From assembly GCA_963575745.1 (NCBI GenBank), contig CAUYUJ010017990.1:1-64000 (forward strand): a DNA stretch of 64,000 nt, given 5' to 3'. The notes beneath the pieces were generated by a model. It worked only from the letters and a program-made list of their open reading frames with translations, had not been told where the DNA came from and made no database searches. Of the stretch, positions 9,337 to 19,079 are shown in pieces. This DNA comes from Prorocentrum cordatum. Lineage: Eukaryota > Sar > Dinophyceae > Prorocentrales > Prorocentraceae. How positions within the stretch are numbered: position 1 is the stretch's first letter; the number at the start of each line of letters is the position of its first letter. Position numbers and translations under genes: made by a program.

Positions 9337-10145
9337 AGTATATCATAGCAAAGCCCAGCATAGCATAGCATAGCGCAGCATTGCGTAGCATATCATAGCG
9401 CAGCACAACAAACCCATCATCCATCGCCCATGCGAGTTGAGACGATCAGGGAAGTGTAGGAACAGGAGGAGGAGGAGGGCGAGGTGGAACAGGAGAAGGG
9501 GAAGGACTCCAGGAGAAGGAAAAGGGGGATCGGCAAGGCTAGGCGTTAAAAGAGGAGAAGTAGGAGGAGTAGGAGGAGGAGGAGAAGGAGGGAGAAAAGA
9601 AGGAGAAGGAGGAGCAGGAGGAGGAGTGACTTGATGACGATTCAAACAGGGCGGGGTGGAGGGTCTTAGGGGAGGGGTTGGGAGGTCTATATTGGGTCCA
9701 ATGGCTCAAAAAAAGGATGCGCCTCAATTAGCATCGCCCCCCTCGGAGGCTCTCAGACGGCTTCTTGGGGCCCTCTTGGAGCGCTCCTGGGCGCTTCTTG
9801 GGCGATGTTGGGGCCGTCTTCGGCCTTCGTTGGCCCCTCTTGGGCCTATGTTGGGCCATATTGGGGCCATCTTGAGGCTTCCCAAACCCATCGGAAGCGA
9901 AAAGGCGTCAATGCCAATGCGACCCTACCTAGAAGTTGGAGCCCCTAGGGCAGCAGCATCATTAGTTGCTATGTTATGCTGTGCTATGATATGCCATGCT
10001 ATGCTGCGGTATGATATGCTATAATATGCCCTGCGATAATGCGCTATGCTATGTTATGCAATGGTAAGCTATGATATGCTATGCTAAGTTGCGCTATGCT
10101 GTGCTATGCTATGATATGCTGTGCTGTGCTATGTTATGATGTGTT
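9337..10145 (+). repeat. Segment R flanked by inverted pentanucleotide arrays
   Basis: Left, (TAGCA)n-type array at 9337-9412; right, (TATGC)n-type array at 9960-10145, its inverse. Between them are GGA-rich DNA (9435-9640), CTTGG-type repeat (9740-9900) and the terminal module T1 at 9911-9957 (GCGACCCTACCTAGAAG). The same R segment is at 56590-57365 in the same orientation, although its flanking segments there are inverted. Confidence 0.8.
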
Positions 10146-10146
10146 A

Positions 10147-10400
10147 GTGGGGGTACGTGAAGCGCCAGGAATAGGGATTTCTGTTTATGGTCATGTAAAC
10201 GTCGGCATTGTCGGCTCCAAAATATAATCCAGACCCCTCCTCCTCAAGCCCCCCCACCCTGCCAGGGAAGACCGCAAGGAGCGACGGTCGCTCGGGGGCC
10301 CGCGATTCGGGCCCCGCCGTCGGGAGAGCCGCGACGGCGGCGACGGCGACGGCGGCCGCAACCAACAGGGGTCGCCCTGTATGTGCGCAGTTATTCCATA
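10147..10400 (+). repeat. Segment X of the duplication, copy 1 (inverted partner at 56375-56590)
   Basis: Starts with the box GGGGGTACGTGAAGCGCC and contains a GC-rich stretch with CGCGATTCGGGCCC. It matches the reverse complement of 56375-56590. No gene is recognised. Confidence 0.75.
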
Positions 10401-10669
10401 TATTTGAGTTCGTGGATTCATGGACTTCAATGGCTTGCTATTCTCGAGGGGGGGGACCCGTGGCGCCCATGCGGGTGGGCGCGATCCCTTAATGGCGACG
10501 GAGCGTGCCCCCCCTCGAGTATTCTCTCTATGGTCCTACTGTGCATGCGTTCTGGTAACGAGTCTTATGCAGGTTTTCTTGGCAGTGAATGAGAAGTATC
10601 CTGTTGAACTATTGAGTATGAGGGACGTGCTCGTCTGGTGGCCTGTGCGATGCATACTGCAGTCTGGAG
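10401..10669. other. Unique-looking spacer, no gene recognised
   Basis: Short ORFs at 10383-10592 and 10420-10737 overlap in different frames and have no recognisable domain. A short exon cannot be excluded. Confidence 0.3.
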
Positions 10670-11345
10670 GGCGGTTCCCCCGGCGGCATCCGCCCCGCGG
10701 TTCCCCCAGTTGCGCCCCCTGGGTTCACCCAGCTTAGCTTAGCTTAGCTTAGCTAAGCTTAGCTTGGCTAATATCATCTTAGCTGAGCTTAGCTTAGTTT
10801 AGCTTAGCTTTGCCTAGCCTGGCTTAGCTTAGCTTATCTCATCTTGCTTGGCTTAGCTTAGCTTCGCTTGGTTTTATCTTAGCTTAACCCAGCCTAGCCT
10901 AGTTTAGGTTAGCTTAGCCTAACCTAGATTACCTTAGCTTAGCGCGACAGAGCGCAACGCAGCATTAACACAGCATAGCATAGCTAAGCACAGCATAGCA
11001 TACCATAGCTCAACATAGCATAGTATAGCATACCATAGCGCACCATTTCCTAGCATATCCTATAATTGTTTAGCAAAACGCAGCGCAGCATAGCATAGCA
11101 TAGCACAGCACATCATAGTATAGCTCAGCATAACATAGCAGAGCATAGCATCGCATAGCATAGCGCAGTAAAACACTGCTCATCATAGCCAATCATAGCA
11201 TCGCATAGCGAAGCATAGCATAGCATATCATAACACAACATTGCATAGTGTAGGTGTATATGTTGATGCAGGTGTAGATGTAGATGTAGATGTAGGTGTA
11301 GATGTAGGTGTAGGTGTAGGTGTAGATGTAGATGTGAGTCTCGAT
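10670..11345 (-). mobile_element. CCTAGG-type array element, minus orientation, missing its T1 end
   Basis: Begins with the reverse complement of module T2 (GGCGGTTCCCCCGGCGGCAT), lacking the outermost AACCCTTCTAGG part. Then come TTAGC arrays (10733-10945), TAGCA arrays (10965-11250) and GTAGAT arrays (11255-11340). This is the same order as in the complete minus-strand element at 51777-52983. No T1 follows, so the copy is truncated at both ends. Confidence 0.7.
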
Positions 11346-12066
11346 ATGGTGATTACAAGACATGATGCTGATGATGATGCTTACTTATGATGAAATATGT
11401 TCAAGGCGATTTCCCCAACCACCGATTCACCTCCAGACCGACATCCAGGAGCCACGCGTGTGCGCAAGGGCTCCCTGCTTGAGAGTCCCCGGAGGGGGAA
11501 CTGCAGGCCCTGGGTCCAGCAGGAGAGACGGCGCTGTCGTTCGTCCGCTGGTCTGGGAAAAGAAGTGAAACGAGCCCTGCGCACAAGGGAACGCGCTGCT
11601 GCAGCAGGGCTCCTCAAGCCACTGCTGACGAAGGCCCGCTGCTGATGCGAATGCTGCTGAAATCTAAATACGCTGCCATGCCACGCCTGCGGGAGAGGAA
11701 GACGAGGATGATGATGCTGCTGAGGGATGCAAATAGGGGGGGAAGATTACAAGAAAACGCCACGGCCCGTCGGCCCCACGCTCCAGACGGCCGGCTGCTA
11801 GGACAAAAGGGCGACCGGTTATCACAGCCACGACATGTTTAGGAATTCCAGTGGCTCCTTACTAATTACTCCCCTGATCGCCCTCCCGTCCCCCTACTGT
11901 CGAGGCCGCGGTTCAAAACAGGGATAAGTAGCTTATCCCCGCTGCAGCCGGCATGGCTGCTCCTGCCAGGGCACGTCTACGGATTTGCCGGCACAGCATA
12001 ATGATGGTGATGCTGGTGATGATGATGAATGATGGTTATGGTGATGGATGATGATGGTGATGATGA
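11346..12066. other. Spacer with weak ORFs; no gene recognised
   Basis: ATGATG-type microsatellites occur at 11360-11390 and 12000-12066. Between them are ORFs of 60-80 codons on both strands with no domain. The rest is apparently unique sequence. Confidence 0.4.
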
Positions 12067-12500
12067 TGGTGGTGGTTTAGCTTTAGCTTAGCAGCAGCTT
12101 AGCTTTAGCTTAGCTGTGCATGAGGTTTAGCTTGGCTTTAGCTTAGCTTTACTTGAACTTTAGCTTAGCTTCACCTTAGCTTCACCTTAGCTCTATCTTA
12201 GCTTAACCTTAGCTTTACCTTAGCGCTACCTTCGCTCGAGCTTAACTTTAGCTTAACTGTAGCTTAGCTTTAACTTAGCTTTAGCTTAACTTTAGTTTAG
12301 CTTAATCTTAGCTTAAGCTTAGCTTTATCCAGCTTTAGCTTGGCTTTAGCTTAGCTTTGGCTTAGCTTTAGCTTCGCTTTCGGTGGTGCTGATGATACTG
12401 ACGATGATGCTGATGCTGATGATGCTGCCGATGATGCTGATGGTGATGATAACGATGAGGATGGTGATGAGGATGATGATGATGATGTAAGTGCCAATTC
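12067..12500. repeat. AGCTTTAGCTT array followed by GATGAT-type microsatellite
   Basis: Degenerate 11-bp repeats (AGCTTTAGCTT) run from about 12070 to 12378, then GATGCTGATGAT repeats run to about 12490. The 11-mer array is the reverse of the AAGCTAAAGCT arrays at 17300 and 42050. No T1 or T2 modules border this one. Confidence 0.8.
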
Positions 12501-12681
12501 TCATGATATCTGCTCTGCTGTCATCGCATGGTGGACGACCTGGTGTCTGCTCGGCTGCTAGACCCTAATATACCCCAATTGGTCTACTCCGCGCGAGCCC
12601 GTTCAACCACGACGGGGAACTCTGAACGCTAGGCGGGCGCCAGTGTAAACGCGGGAACAGCGTCACTAAAACAGGTCCGAT

Positions 12682-13206
12682 GTGCATTCAAACCACGAGG
12701 CTGCCATGAAATCGTGGGATCAGCCATTCAGAAGTTGGCCTGCCACAAACAAAACTCGCCAACGAGAAACTCAGCCTGGGACAGCTCACGGCAGCCTGTC
12801 ATCGTCATTGTCACCACGACCGCCTGCCAGAATCGCACCAAGATCTTCAGATGCACACATGCGGTGGATCTGGGCCGCCAACGCTGCCATCGGCGAATCC
12901 GACGCTGCTGAACCCGATGACGACGGCGCAACTGGCGATGATGATGCCGTCGTGCTGGACGTGTCGGTGGCCTTCGGCGACGCCGTGCTGCCGGCGATCC
13001 ACGCCGACGGCGGTGGCGTCGCCGGCGTTGCGGCCGCCTCGGCCTCCGGCGGAGGCTGGATGGCGAGAGGCGGCGGTGCTGGAGGCTGGGCCGCTGCACC
13101 CAGCGGCGCCGCCGCCGACGGCCCGCGGCCAGGCCACGGGCCTCCAGAGGGGTACTCGTTCCTGAAGAGGCGTAGCAGCACAGTCCTCCGACACGCCAGA
13201 AACTAA
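12682..13206 (+). CDS. Weak candidate exon, unknown
   Basis: 174 codons: a polar start, an acidic patch (AAEPDDDGATGDDDAVV) and a glycine/alanine-rich stretch, ending in KRRSSTVLRHARN. The minus strand is open over the same interval. A CT-rich tract (13210-13370) follows. No family recognised. Confidence 0.2.
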   Translation: MHSNHEAAMKSWDQPFRSWPATNKTRQRETQPGTAHGSLSSSLSPRPPARIAPRSSDAHMRWIWAANAAIGESDAAEPDDDGATGDDDAVVLDVSVAFGDAVLPAIHADGGGVAGVAAASASGGGWMARGGGAGGWAAAPSGAAADGPRPGHGPPEGYSFLKRRSSTVLRHARN

Positions 13207-13502
13207 TTATTTTCCCTCCTCCTCCCGCCTTGTCCGCCTCCCCCTCCCCCCCTCCTCCCTCCTCCTTCTCATCTCGTCCTCTTCCCAACTATCCTACCTC
13301 CCCCCCTCCCCCCTCCTTGTCCGCCTCCTCCTCCTTCTCCACTCCTCCTCCGCCTCCTTCACCACTCCTCCTGGCTCAAGGTAGGTTGGGGCTCAAGGGG
13401 GGGGTTTGAGGTAGGTTTGGTTCAAGCCACACCGGTACCGTATTCTCCCGGCCTGTCGTACTTGGGTTGGTCAGCGTGTGACTCAAGTTCGGTGCCTCCC
13501 CT

Positions 13503-15395
13503 GTGGGTTGCTTAGTGACTCATTTGGGTTTTGACAGTTCTTGTAAGTGGTCCCTCTGGATGGTGCGGGCCCGACTGGAGCATCAATTCGATCATGCATA
13601 CTCGTCTTATTGTTTCTCAGCTCCTCCCTCCTCCTCCTGGAAAAGGAAGATGCGTAGATTTCGATTGGTTGCGTTTCGACAAGCTCAATTTGACTTCGGC
13701 ACAGTGGGTTTTCAGTCAGGTGACAAACCATTTGACATCTATGATTCTTTGAACAAATATAACATTCTCTTGGGTTCTCCTTCAGTAGATGTGGGTTATC
13801 CTTACGTGGGTTATCCTTCAGCAGATGTGGGTTACCCTTCAGCTTATGTGGGACTTGCTTCAACAGATATGGGTTCTTCTTCAGCAGACGTGGGAATGGA
13901 CACATCTTCGGCGAAAGGGGGTCTCTCTTCAGCGGATGTGGGACCTTCCACTACAGATGTGGGCTCTGTTTCAGTGCCGGTGGGTTCTTCTTCTCCCTTT
14001 TTGGGTTGTCCTTCAGCAGATGAGGGTTCTCCTTCAGCAGACACTGGACTTTCTGCAGCAGCGGTGGGCTTTTCTTGTGTCTTACTTCCGAATGAGGGGG
14101 AAGGGGACGGGATGAGCAGGAAGGAGGAGGATGAAAAGGAAAAGCGGGGCCATGGGTTGGCCGGTGCCTCTTCTACGTGTCATGCACTTCGCAAGTGTCC
14201 GGATGAGTTCTCCATTGGGGCTGGCGTCCATATTCACAGTCTTACCTGTGCCGCAGGGAGGAACCTGAATGGACTGAGCGGCCACATATGCACTTGGGAC
14301 GTCGCTTCAGGGCGGTGGGGCGTTCGAGTTTTGGGATTTCCAGATGTCAAGTTAATCAAAGAGTGTAACTTACGTCAAGGATCTAGACGCTACACGGGTA
14401 ATCTTCGTCCTCGTCCTCCTTCAGCAGATGTGGGTTCTCCTTCAGCATATGTTGGTTCTCTCTCAGCAACTGGGTGTTCTCCTTCAGCAGACGTGGGTTG
14501 TCCTTCAGCGGATAGGTGTTCCTCCCTAGCATATGTGGGACTTTTTACCGCAGCTGCGGATTCTTCTGGTGTCAAAGTTGCTCCTACGATGGACGGCAGT
14601 TTTTCGAACGTGGGAGGGAGCGGGAGGAGGAGGAAGGAGGAGGACGACGAGGAAAAGTGTGGCCAGCATGGTGCTGTCTTGGGTTGCAGCGACAATTGCT
14701 CACGTCCCAACAGCTGCGTTTCTTTACCCAATGATCCCGCGTTGTCAGAAGCCCATGCCGCACCTGTCTCTGTATCTCCACAATTAGTTCCCGAACCGCC
14801 TAAAGTCAGGGCTGCGCCCGTCCCCGGCGACGCTGTGGACTCCCAGCCTCCTCCTTTGTCCCGCGTAAGGGAAGTTTCGGTTGGACATTTCCGGCAATTT
14901 CTCATGGTCAGCGTGGCAGAAACTCATCCGACGGGTCCCGAGGTCGATTTGTTGTTCAGTATGGGGGACGTTGGGGACATGATGCAAAGATTCGCCGAAA
15001 GAGAAGTGGACAGGTTCTATGGGCACCTCGTGACTTTGGATAGTGAGCTGAAGACGTTGCTGCCGCCCAGGAGGGGCGATTCGACTCAGCTCTATTCGGT
15101 CTATATATCGAACATGAGCGAAATACTTGTTGCAATGGCGGGGGGTATCATGGAATTTTTTGGGCACGACAAGGAGAAAATCCACACTGTGTGCAAAGCA
15201 ATTCGGACGGATGCCGATGCTTGTGCAGATCACATTTGTACGAATATGATATATGATTTCACTCACCGCGATTATATGCAAACCGTGGCCGACCAAATGG
15301 AGACATGGGTTGATCAGTTTGGGATTCACATACCAGGCTGTTTCGTCCGGCGACGGGACGGTGTGGACAGATGGTATTCCCATTTTGTTCCTTAG
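13503..15395 (+). CDS. Long ORF of unknown function, probably exons plus read-through minisatellite introns
   Basis: 630 codons. Two parts look like real protein. One is about 14180-14376, which reads like a module often seen in dinoflagellate proteins (LNGLSGHICTWDVASGRWGV, then VKLIKECNL). The other is the C-terminal ~200 residues (14790-15395), which lack repeats and have normal composition. Two tracts between them are a 21-bp repeat coding for PSADVGY-like heptads at 13783-14065 and 14405-14535. Each is followed by a GGAGGA...GAAAAG stretch, so array plus purine tract is itself duplicated. Because 21 is divisible by three the frame stays open through the arrays, and the arrays may be introns. 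The start codon is uncertain. I do not know the function. Confidence 0.35.
   Translation: MGCLVTHLGFDSSCKWSLWMVRARLEHQFDHAYSSYCFSAPPSSSWKRKMRRFRLVAFRQAQFDFGTVGFQSGDKPFDIYDSLNKYNILLGSPSVDVGYPYVGYPSADVGYPSAYVGLASTDMGSSSADVGMDTSSAKGGLSSADVGPSTTDVGSVSVPVGSSSPFLGCPSADEGSPSADTGLSAAAVGFSCVLLPNEGEGDGMSRKEEDEKEKRGHGLAGASSTCHALRKCPDEFSIGAGVHIHSLTCAAGRNLNGLSGHICTWDVASGRWGVRVLGFPDVKLIKECNLRQGSRRYTGNLRPRPPSADVGSPSAYVGSLSATGCSPSADVGCPSADRCSSLAYVGLFTAAADSSGVKVAPTMDGSFSNVGGSGRRRKEEDDEEKCGQHGAVLGCSDNCSRPNSCVSLPNDPALSEAHAAPVSVSPQLVPEPPKVRAAPVPGDAVDSQPPPLSRVREVSVGHFRQFLMVSVAETHPTGPEVDLLFSMGDVGDMMQRFAEREVDRFYGHLVTLDSELKTLLPPRRGDSTQLYSVYISNMSEILVAMAGGIMEFFGHDKEKIHTVCKAIRTDADACADHICTNMIYDFTHRDYMQTVADQMETWVDQFGIHIPGCFVRRRDGVDRWYSHFVP
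13783..14065 (+). repeat. 21-bp minisatellite, array 1
   Basis: Unit close to CCTTCAGCAGATGTGGGTTA, with 15-bp and variant copies. It translates to PSADVGY heptads on the plus strand and SAEGEPT-like repeats on the minus strand. Confidence 0.85.
14405..14535 (+). repeat. 21-bp minisatellite, array 2
   Basis: Same unit as array 1, about six copies, after ~340 bases of non-repetitive coding-like sequence. Confidence 0.8.
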
Positions 15396-15940
15396 GCTGT
15401 GGGTTTGCCCTCTTTAATTTGGTTTTTAGTTTACAAGACGGCCGTTTTCTGTTAAGTATTTCTGCCTTCTGGGTTGTCACTGGGACGCAGGGATATTCAT
15501 TTCACGTCTCGGACATGTCTGCACCTGGGACCTTGTCTTTCTTTGTTTCTTTGGGTTGTATTCCCTTGCTCAATTCCAACAGGTCAGTGGGATTCAAATC
15601 TTGGGTTGGTTTCTTGTCATCAGTCACGCCGACTCAGCGGACCTGGGTTTGCCTTCAATTCTGTTGCCTTACACTTGGGTTGAATCTTACAGCTCACTTA
15701 TGTGCATCACTTCTGTGGGTTCTGTTTTGGGTTGAAACGTTTTCTCCTGTCTTACTCCCTCTCCTTCTTCTGTCTTGAGTCCCTGCCTCGCGCTTTTGGC
15801 GCCTGGTGGCTTCTCAGTGTTCGTGGTTTTGGAGGACCGACCTTTCAAGGCGCTTCATCATCATCATCATCATCATCCCGCCCTATCCTTTTAACTTCTG
15901 AAACCTCCCTCCGGAACTCCGACCTTGCTCCCCCCCACTC
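15396..15940. other. TTGGGTT-rich spacer, no gene recognised
   Basis: Thymine-rich sequence with many TTGGGTT words, possibly the 3' UTR or intron of the preceding gene. A (CAT)n tract lies at 15856-15876. Confidence 0.35.
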
Positions 15941-15944
15941 GCTC

Positions 15945-16245
15945 CTCCTGTAGTGATCCGTCGGCGGGCCGCGGCGCTGCTCGATCAAGCGGCGCGCGTG
16001 GCAGCCGCCGCCCTCCCGGAGCCACGCGCCGCAGGTCGTGCAGAACAGCATGTCGCGGCGCGCGCGGAGGATGCGCACGTCGGCGTGCGACGCATGAATC
16101 ACGCTGAGCAGTCCATGGCCACGTGGTGTGATCCAGTCGATTGACCACAGCTGCTGGCGAAAGGGCGGCACCATCTGCCCGGAAATCTCGCGCATTGCGT
16201 ATCGCTGGGGGCTGCGGGAACGGTCAGCCATCCTCCGGATGCTGC
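15945..16245 (-). pseudogene. Fragment of a dinoflagellate gene or retroelement with a zinc-ribbon C-terminus
   Basis: The minus strand reads MADRSRSPQRYAM ... LFCTTCGAW ... GPPTDHYRR. A Cys-x2-Cys pair after a basic stretch, followed by a Gly-Pro-Pro end, is like the C-terminal zinc ribbon of many dinoflagellate retroelement proteins. Upstream on the same strand the frame runs into GTT/CTG and GGA microsatellites, so the coding part probably starts near 16245. Whether it is an exon or a relic cannot be decided here. Confidence 0.3.
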
Positions 16246-16259
16246 CTAGATTCCTTCTA

Positions 16260-16560
16260 ACAAACAGCCAAAAATGGCTGTGTGGTGTGATGATGCTGTC
16301 GCTGGCGCTGCTGTTGTTGATGTTGGTGCTGATGTTGCTGTTGCTGGTGCTTGCGCTGCTGCTGCTGCTGCTCGCGGCGCTGCTGCTGGGGCCATCTTGG
16401 GGGTAGGAGGAGGAAAAGGAGGAGGAGGAGGAGGAGGAGGAGGAGGAGGAAAAAAAGAAAAGGAGGACAGGGAAGAGGAGGAAGAACAGGAAAGCGGCAC
16501 AGGGGGGATGAGGAGGAGGGAGGAGGCAGGAGGGAGGAAAAAAGGCAAGTTTATCACACG
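16260..16560. repeat. CTG/TTG-rich tract followed by GGA-rich tract
   Basis: GTGCTG/GTTGTTGATG repeats at 16285-16385 end in GCTGGGGCCATCTTGGGGGT, then GGAGGA repeats to about 16540. The same succession occurs at 38870-39045. Confidence 0.8.
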
Positions 16561-16626
16561 AGGTGCTCCCCGCTGGCGCCTGGAAATTTGCCATTGTGGT
16601 AGCGCGCGCGGCACGGAAACAACAAA

Positions 16627-17870
16627 ATTATCACAATGCGACCCTGCCTAGGAGTTGGAGCATTTAGGGCAGCAGCATCTACATTTACACCGACAGCTAC
16701 ATTTACATCAACAGCGAGCATAGACAGCAGCAGCAACAACAGGAGGGGGATGACAAGGCCAGGAGAAGGATGACAGACGATCCACAGCTGGAGCTTGTGC
16801 CCCTTTCTGCTGACCCATATTTTGCATGCGCCTCAATTCTGCCCTAACCTACACCACCTTGCATTAGCGCCCTCCCTGAGCTCTCTCGGAGGCCTGCGTA
16901 AGTCTCATGAGCCTGTCATTCAAGCGACGACTTCGTTTTGGAAAGGAGCCGACCCCATCTCTGCAATCGCCATAAAACCATTGACGTCGAGGTTGTGTCA
17001 GGCTGAATCCCACCAGCCCTTTGGGCTTAGGTGGTATAGCGCGTTATTTTCTTCTCTCTACCCCTCCCTCTACCCCCTCCCCTGGGCCTGGGAGGGGGGG
17101 GGGGGCGGAGGCGCCACAGCGCCCAAGATGGCCCAAGAAGGCTCCAAGAGGGCTTCAAAGTCGCAAGATGGCCTCCAAGACGGCCCATGCTACTTCAAGA
17201 AGGGTAAAGACAGCTTCCAACATACCCCCAAACGGCCCCAAGACAGCCCCACAACGGATCCAAGCGCCCTCAGAGCCCTCCACGGCGCCCTCCAAGATGC
17301 CAAGCTAAAGCTAAGCTAAAGCTAAGCTAAAGTTAAGCTGAAGCTAAGCTAGAGCTAAGCTAAAGGGAGCCGCCTGGGGCGTGGAACACTGCCCGGCCCT
17401 TTAAGCCAACATGGTAGGAACCCTTCTAGGCAGAGCCTGGGCAGGGAATAAAATACGAAAAGCCTAGGTAGGGAATAAACCTGAGCTAAGATGAAGATAA
17501 GCTAAGCTAAGATGAAATAAGCTCAGCTAAGATGAGATCGGCAACGCTGAGCTAAGCTAAGATGAGCTACGCATGCTATAAACTAAGATGGTATTAGCAA
17601 TCTAAGATGTGATAAGCTATGCTAAGATAAGCTAATATGAGATAAGCAACGTTAAGATATGCTAAGATGAGCTAAGCTAAGATGAGATAAGCAACGCTAA
17701 GCTAAGCTAAGCTGGGCTAGGATGGATACGCTAAGCTAAGATGAGATACGCTAAGCTAAGATGAGCTAACCTAGCTGGGGGAACCGCGGGGCGGATGCGG
17801 TCCACTGCCCGGCCCTTTGAGCTTATACAGTAAGAACCCTTCTAGGCAGAGCCTAGGTAGGGAATATTTA
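16627..17870 (+). mobile_element. CCTAGG-type array element, plus orientation, with internal insertion and doubled T2 end
   Basis: T1 lies at 16627-16680 (ATGCGACCCTGCCTAGGAG), then CTACATTTACA-like repeats. From about 16740 to 17300 CCAAGATGG-type repeat DNA interrupts, including the stem-loop box near 17008. AAGCTAAAGCT arrays follow (17307-17363), then T2 at 17364-17450, then TAAGATGAG arrays (17480-17775) and a second T2 at 17776-17870. The doubled T2 tail is shared with the element at 41994-43110. Confidence 0.7.
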
Positions 17871-18005
17871 GGGTAAGAAGAGGGGGAGGAGGAGGAGGAG
17901 GAGGAAGAGGAGGAGGAGGAGGAGAAGGAGGAGGGGGAGGAGGAGGAGGACAAACAGAAAAGAAGGAGGGGCGATTACAAGGAGGACGAGAAGTCGGGCT
18001 TAGGG
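17871..18005. repeat. GGA-rich microsatellite
   Basis: GAGGAGGAG repeats from about 17880 to 17955, followed by ~50 bases of purine-rich DNA. Confidence 0.7.
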
Positions 18006-18009
18006 GATA

Positions 18010-18550
18010 TCATATTGTGGTGAGGGCTTCTTCGAAGCGTCGCAATGCCATTTTGGCGCCATCTTGGAGCCCTCTTGGGGTCCTCTTGGGGGCTTCGTGG
18101 GGCCCTCTTGGGGCTCATTTGGGGAGTCTTGGAGCCGTCTTAGGGCTTTTTGGGGAGGTTTGGGAGGCCTCTTGGGGCCGTCTTGGGCCCCATGGCTACA
18201 ACAGAGGGGGTCGTCCAATTCCCGTCGCCCCCTCGGAAACTCACAAATGCTGTGTTGGAGCCGTTTTGGGCCGTTCTTGGAGCGTTTTTGGCCGCTCTAG
18301 GGGCCGTCTTGGGGCTCTCTTGGGACAACTTGGGGCCATGTTGAGGATGCCAAAGCCCATTGGAAGCGAAGGGGCGATAATGCCTGACACATTGATTTTC
18401 CCTAGGCTTTTCACAGATGTTGGCATCTTGGAGCGTGCCGTTGAAGGCTCGAAAGGCACTTGGATCCGTCTTGGGGCAGCCTTCAGGTGTCGGAGGCTAC
18501 CTTGGGCCATCTTGAGCTATCTTGGGTCATCTTGGAGGCCATCTTGCGTT
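18010..18550. repeat. CTTGGGGCC-orientation dispersed repeat
   Basis: Dense CTTGGGGCC, ATCTTGG and GTCTTGG words, all in one orientation. Copies of parts of this block are near 39185-39340 (the GCCGTTGGAGGCTCGAAAGG word). Confidence 0.7.
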
Positions 18551-18551
18551 C

Positions 18552-18790
18552 TTTGAGGCCCTCTTGGAGCCATCTTGGGCCAAAAAGGACCCCTCAGGGG
18601 GGGGAGGTATATCAGGGAGGTTGGAAACAGAAACGCTCTAGACCACCTCCGCCCAGAGGGCTGGTGGGATTGAGGGACCTCCTCTTTTTGATCCATGGGG
18701 CCCAAGATGACCCCAAGAGGCCTCCCAGCCTCTCCCCAAAGACCCTCCACCCCGCCCTGTTTGGCCCAATATGGCTCCAAGAGAGCCCTA
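18552..18790. mobile_element. Short element with inverted ends, about 235 bp (MITE-like)
   Basis: The left end carries TTGGAGCCATCTTGGGCC and the right end carries GGCCCAATATGGCTCCAA, its near reverse complement. The interior holds the stem-loop box (18644-18668). A second copy with the same layout is at 39348-39605, and the right part of a third is at 22085-22200. No transposase is encoded. Confidence 0.6.
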
Positions 18791-19035
18791 GATAGGCAAA
18801 TGTGGTTTTCAAAATGGCCTAAGATAGCCAAGCATGGCTCAATATAGTCTCCGACAGACGTCCAAGCGGCCTCAAGGCAGCTTCAAGATGGCCCAAATAG
18901 CCGAGCATGGCTCAAGATAGCCTCCGACAGCCTCTAGCCGAGCATGGCTCAAGATAGCATCCAAGAGGCCGCAAGAACACTGGCAATCAATTCTGGATGG
19001 GTTGGTGGGGATGCGCGAAGCGTCGAGGATTCCTG
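18768..19035. repeat. Rep-B dispersed repeat, copy 1
   Basis: About 270 bp with words such as CCGAGCATGGCTCAAGATAG, ending in GGATGCGCGAAGCGTC. Direct copies lie at 22165-22440, 39575-39850 and 55495-55775. Confidence 0.8.
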
Positions 19036-19079
19036 TAGGCAAATGTTCTCCGGAACTCCTTTAGGCAAGCCCTCATCGT

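Noticed and set aside
10735-11260. Telomere or centromere satellite
   Set aside because: Units TTAGC and TAGCA are degenerate, bounded by defined modules and dispersed at many sites in both orientations, unlike telomeric TTTAGGG.
18780-19000. GGCTCAAG words in Rep-B as spliced-leader relics
   Set aside because: They sit in a degenerate series of ATGGCTCAAGAT/ATGGCCCAAGAT words that explains the match; the upstream leader bases are missing.
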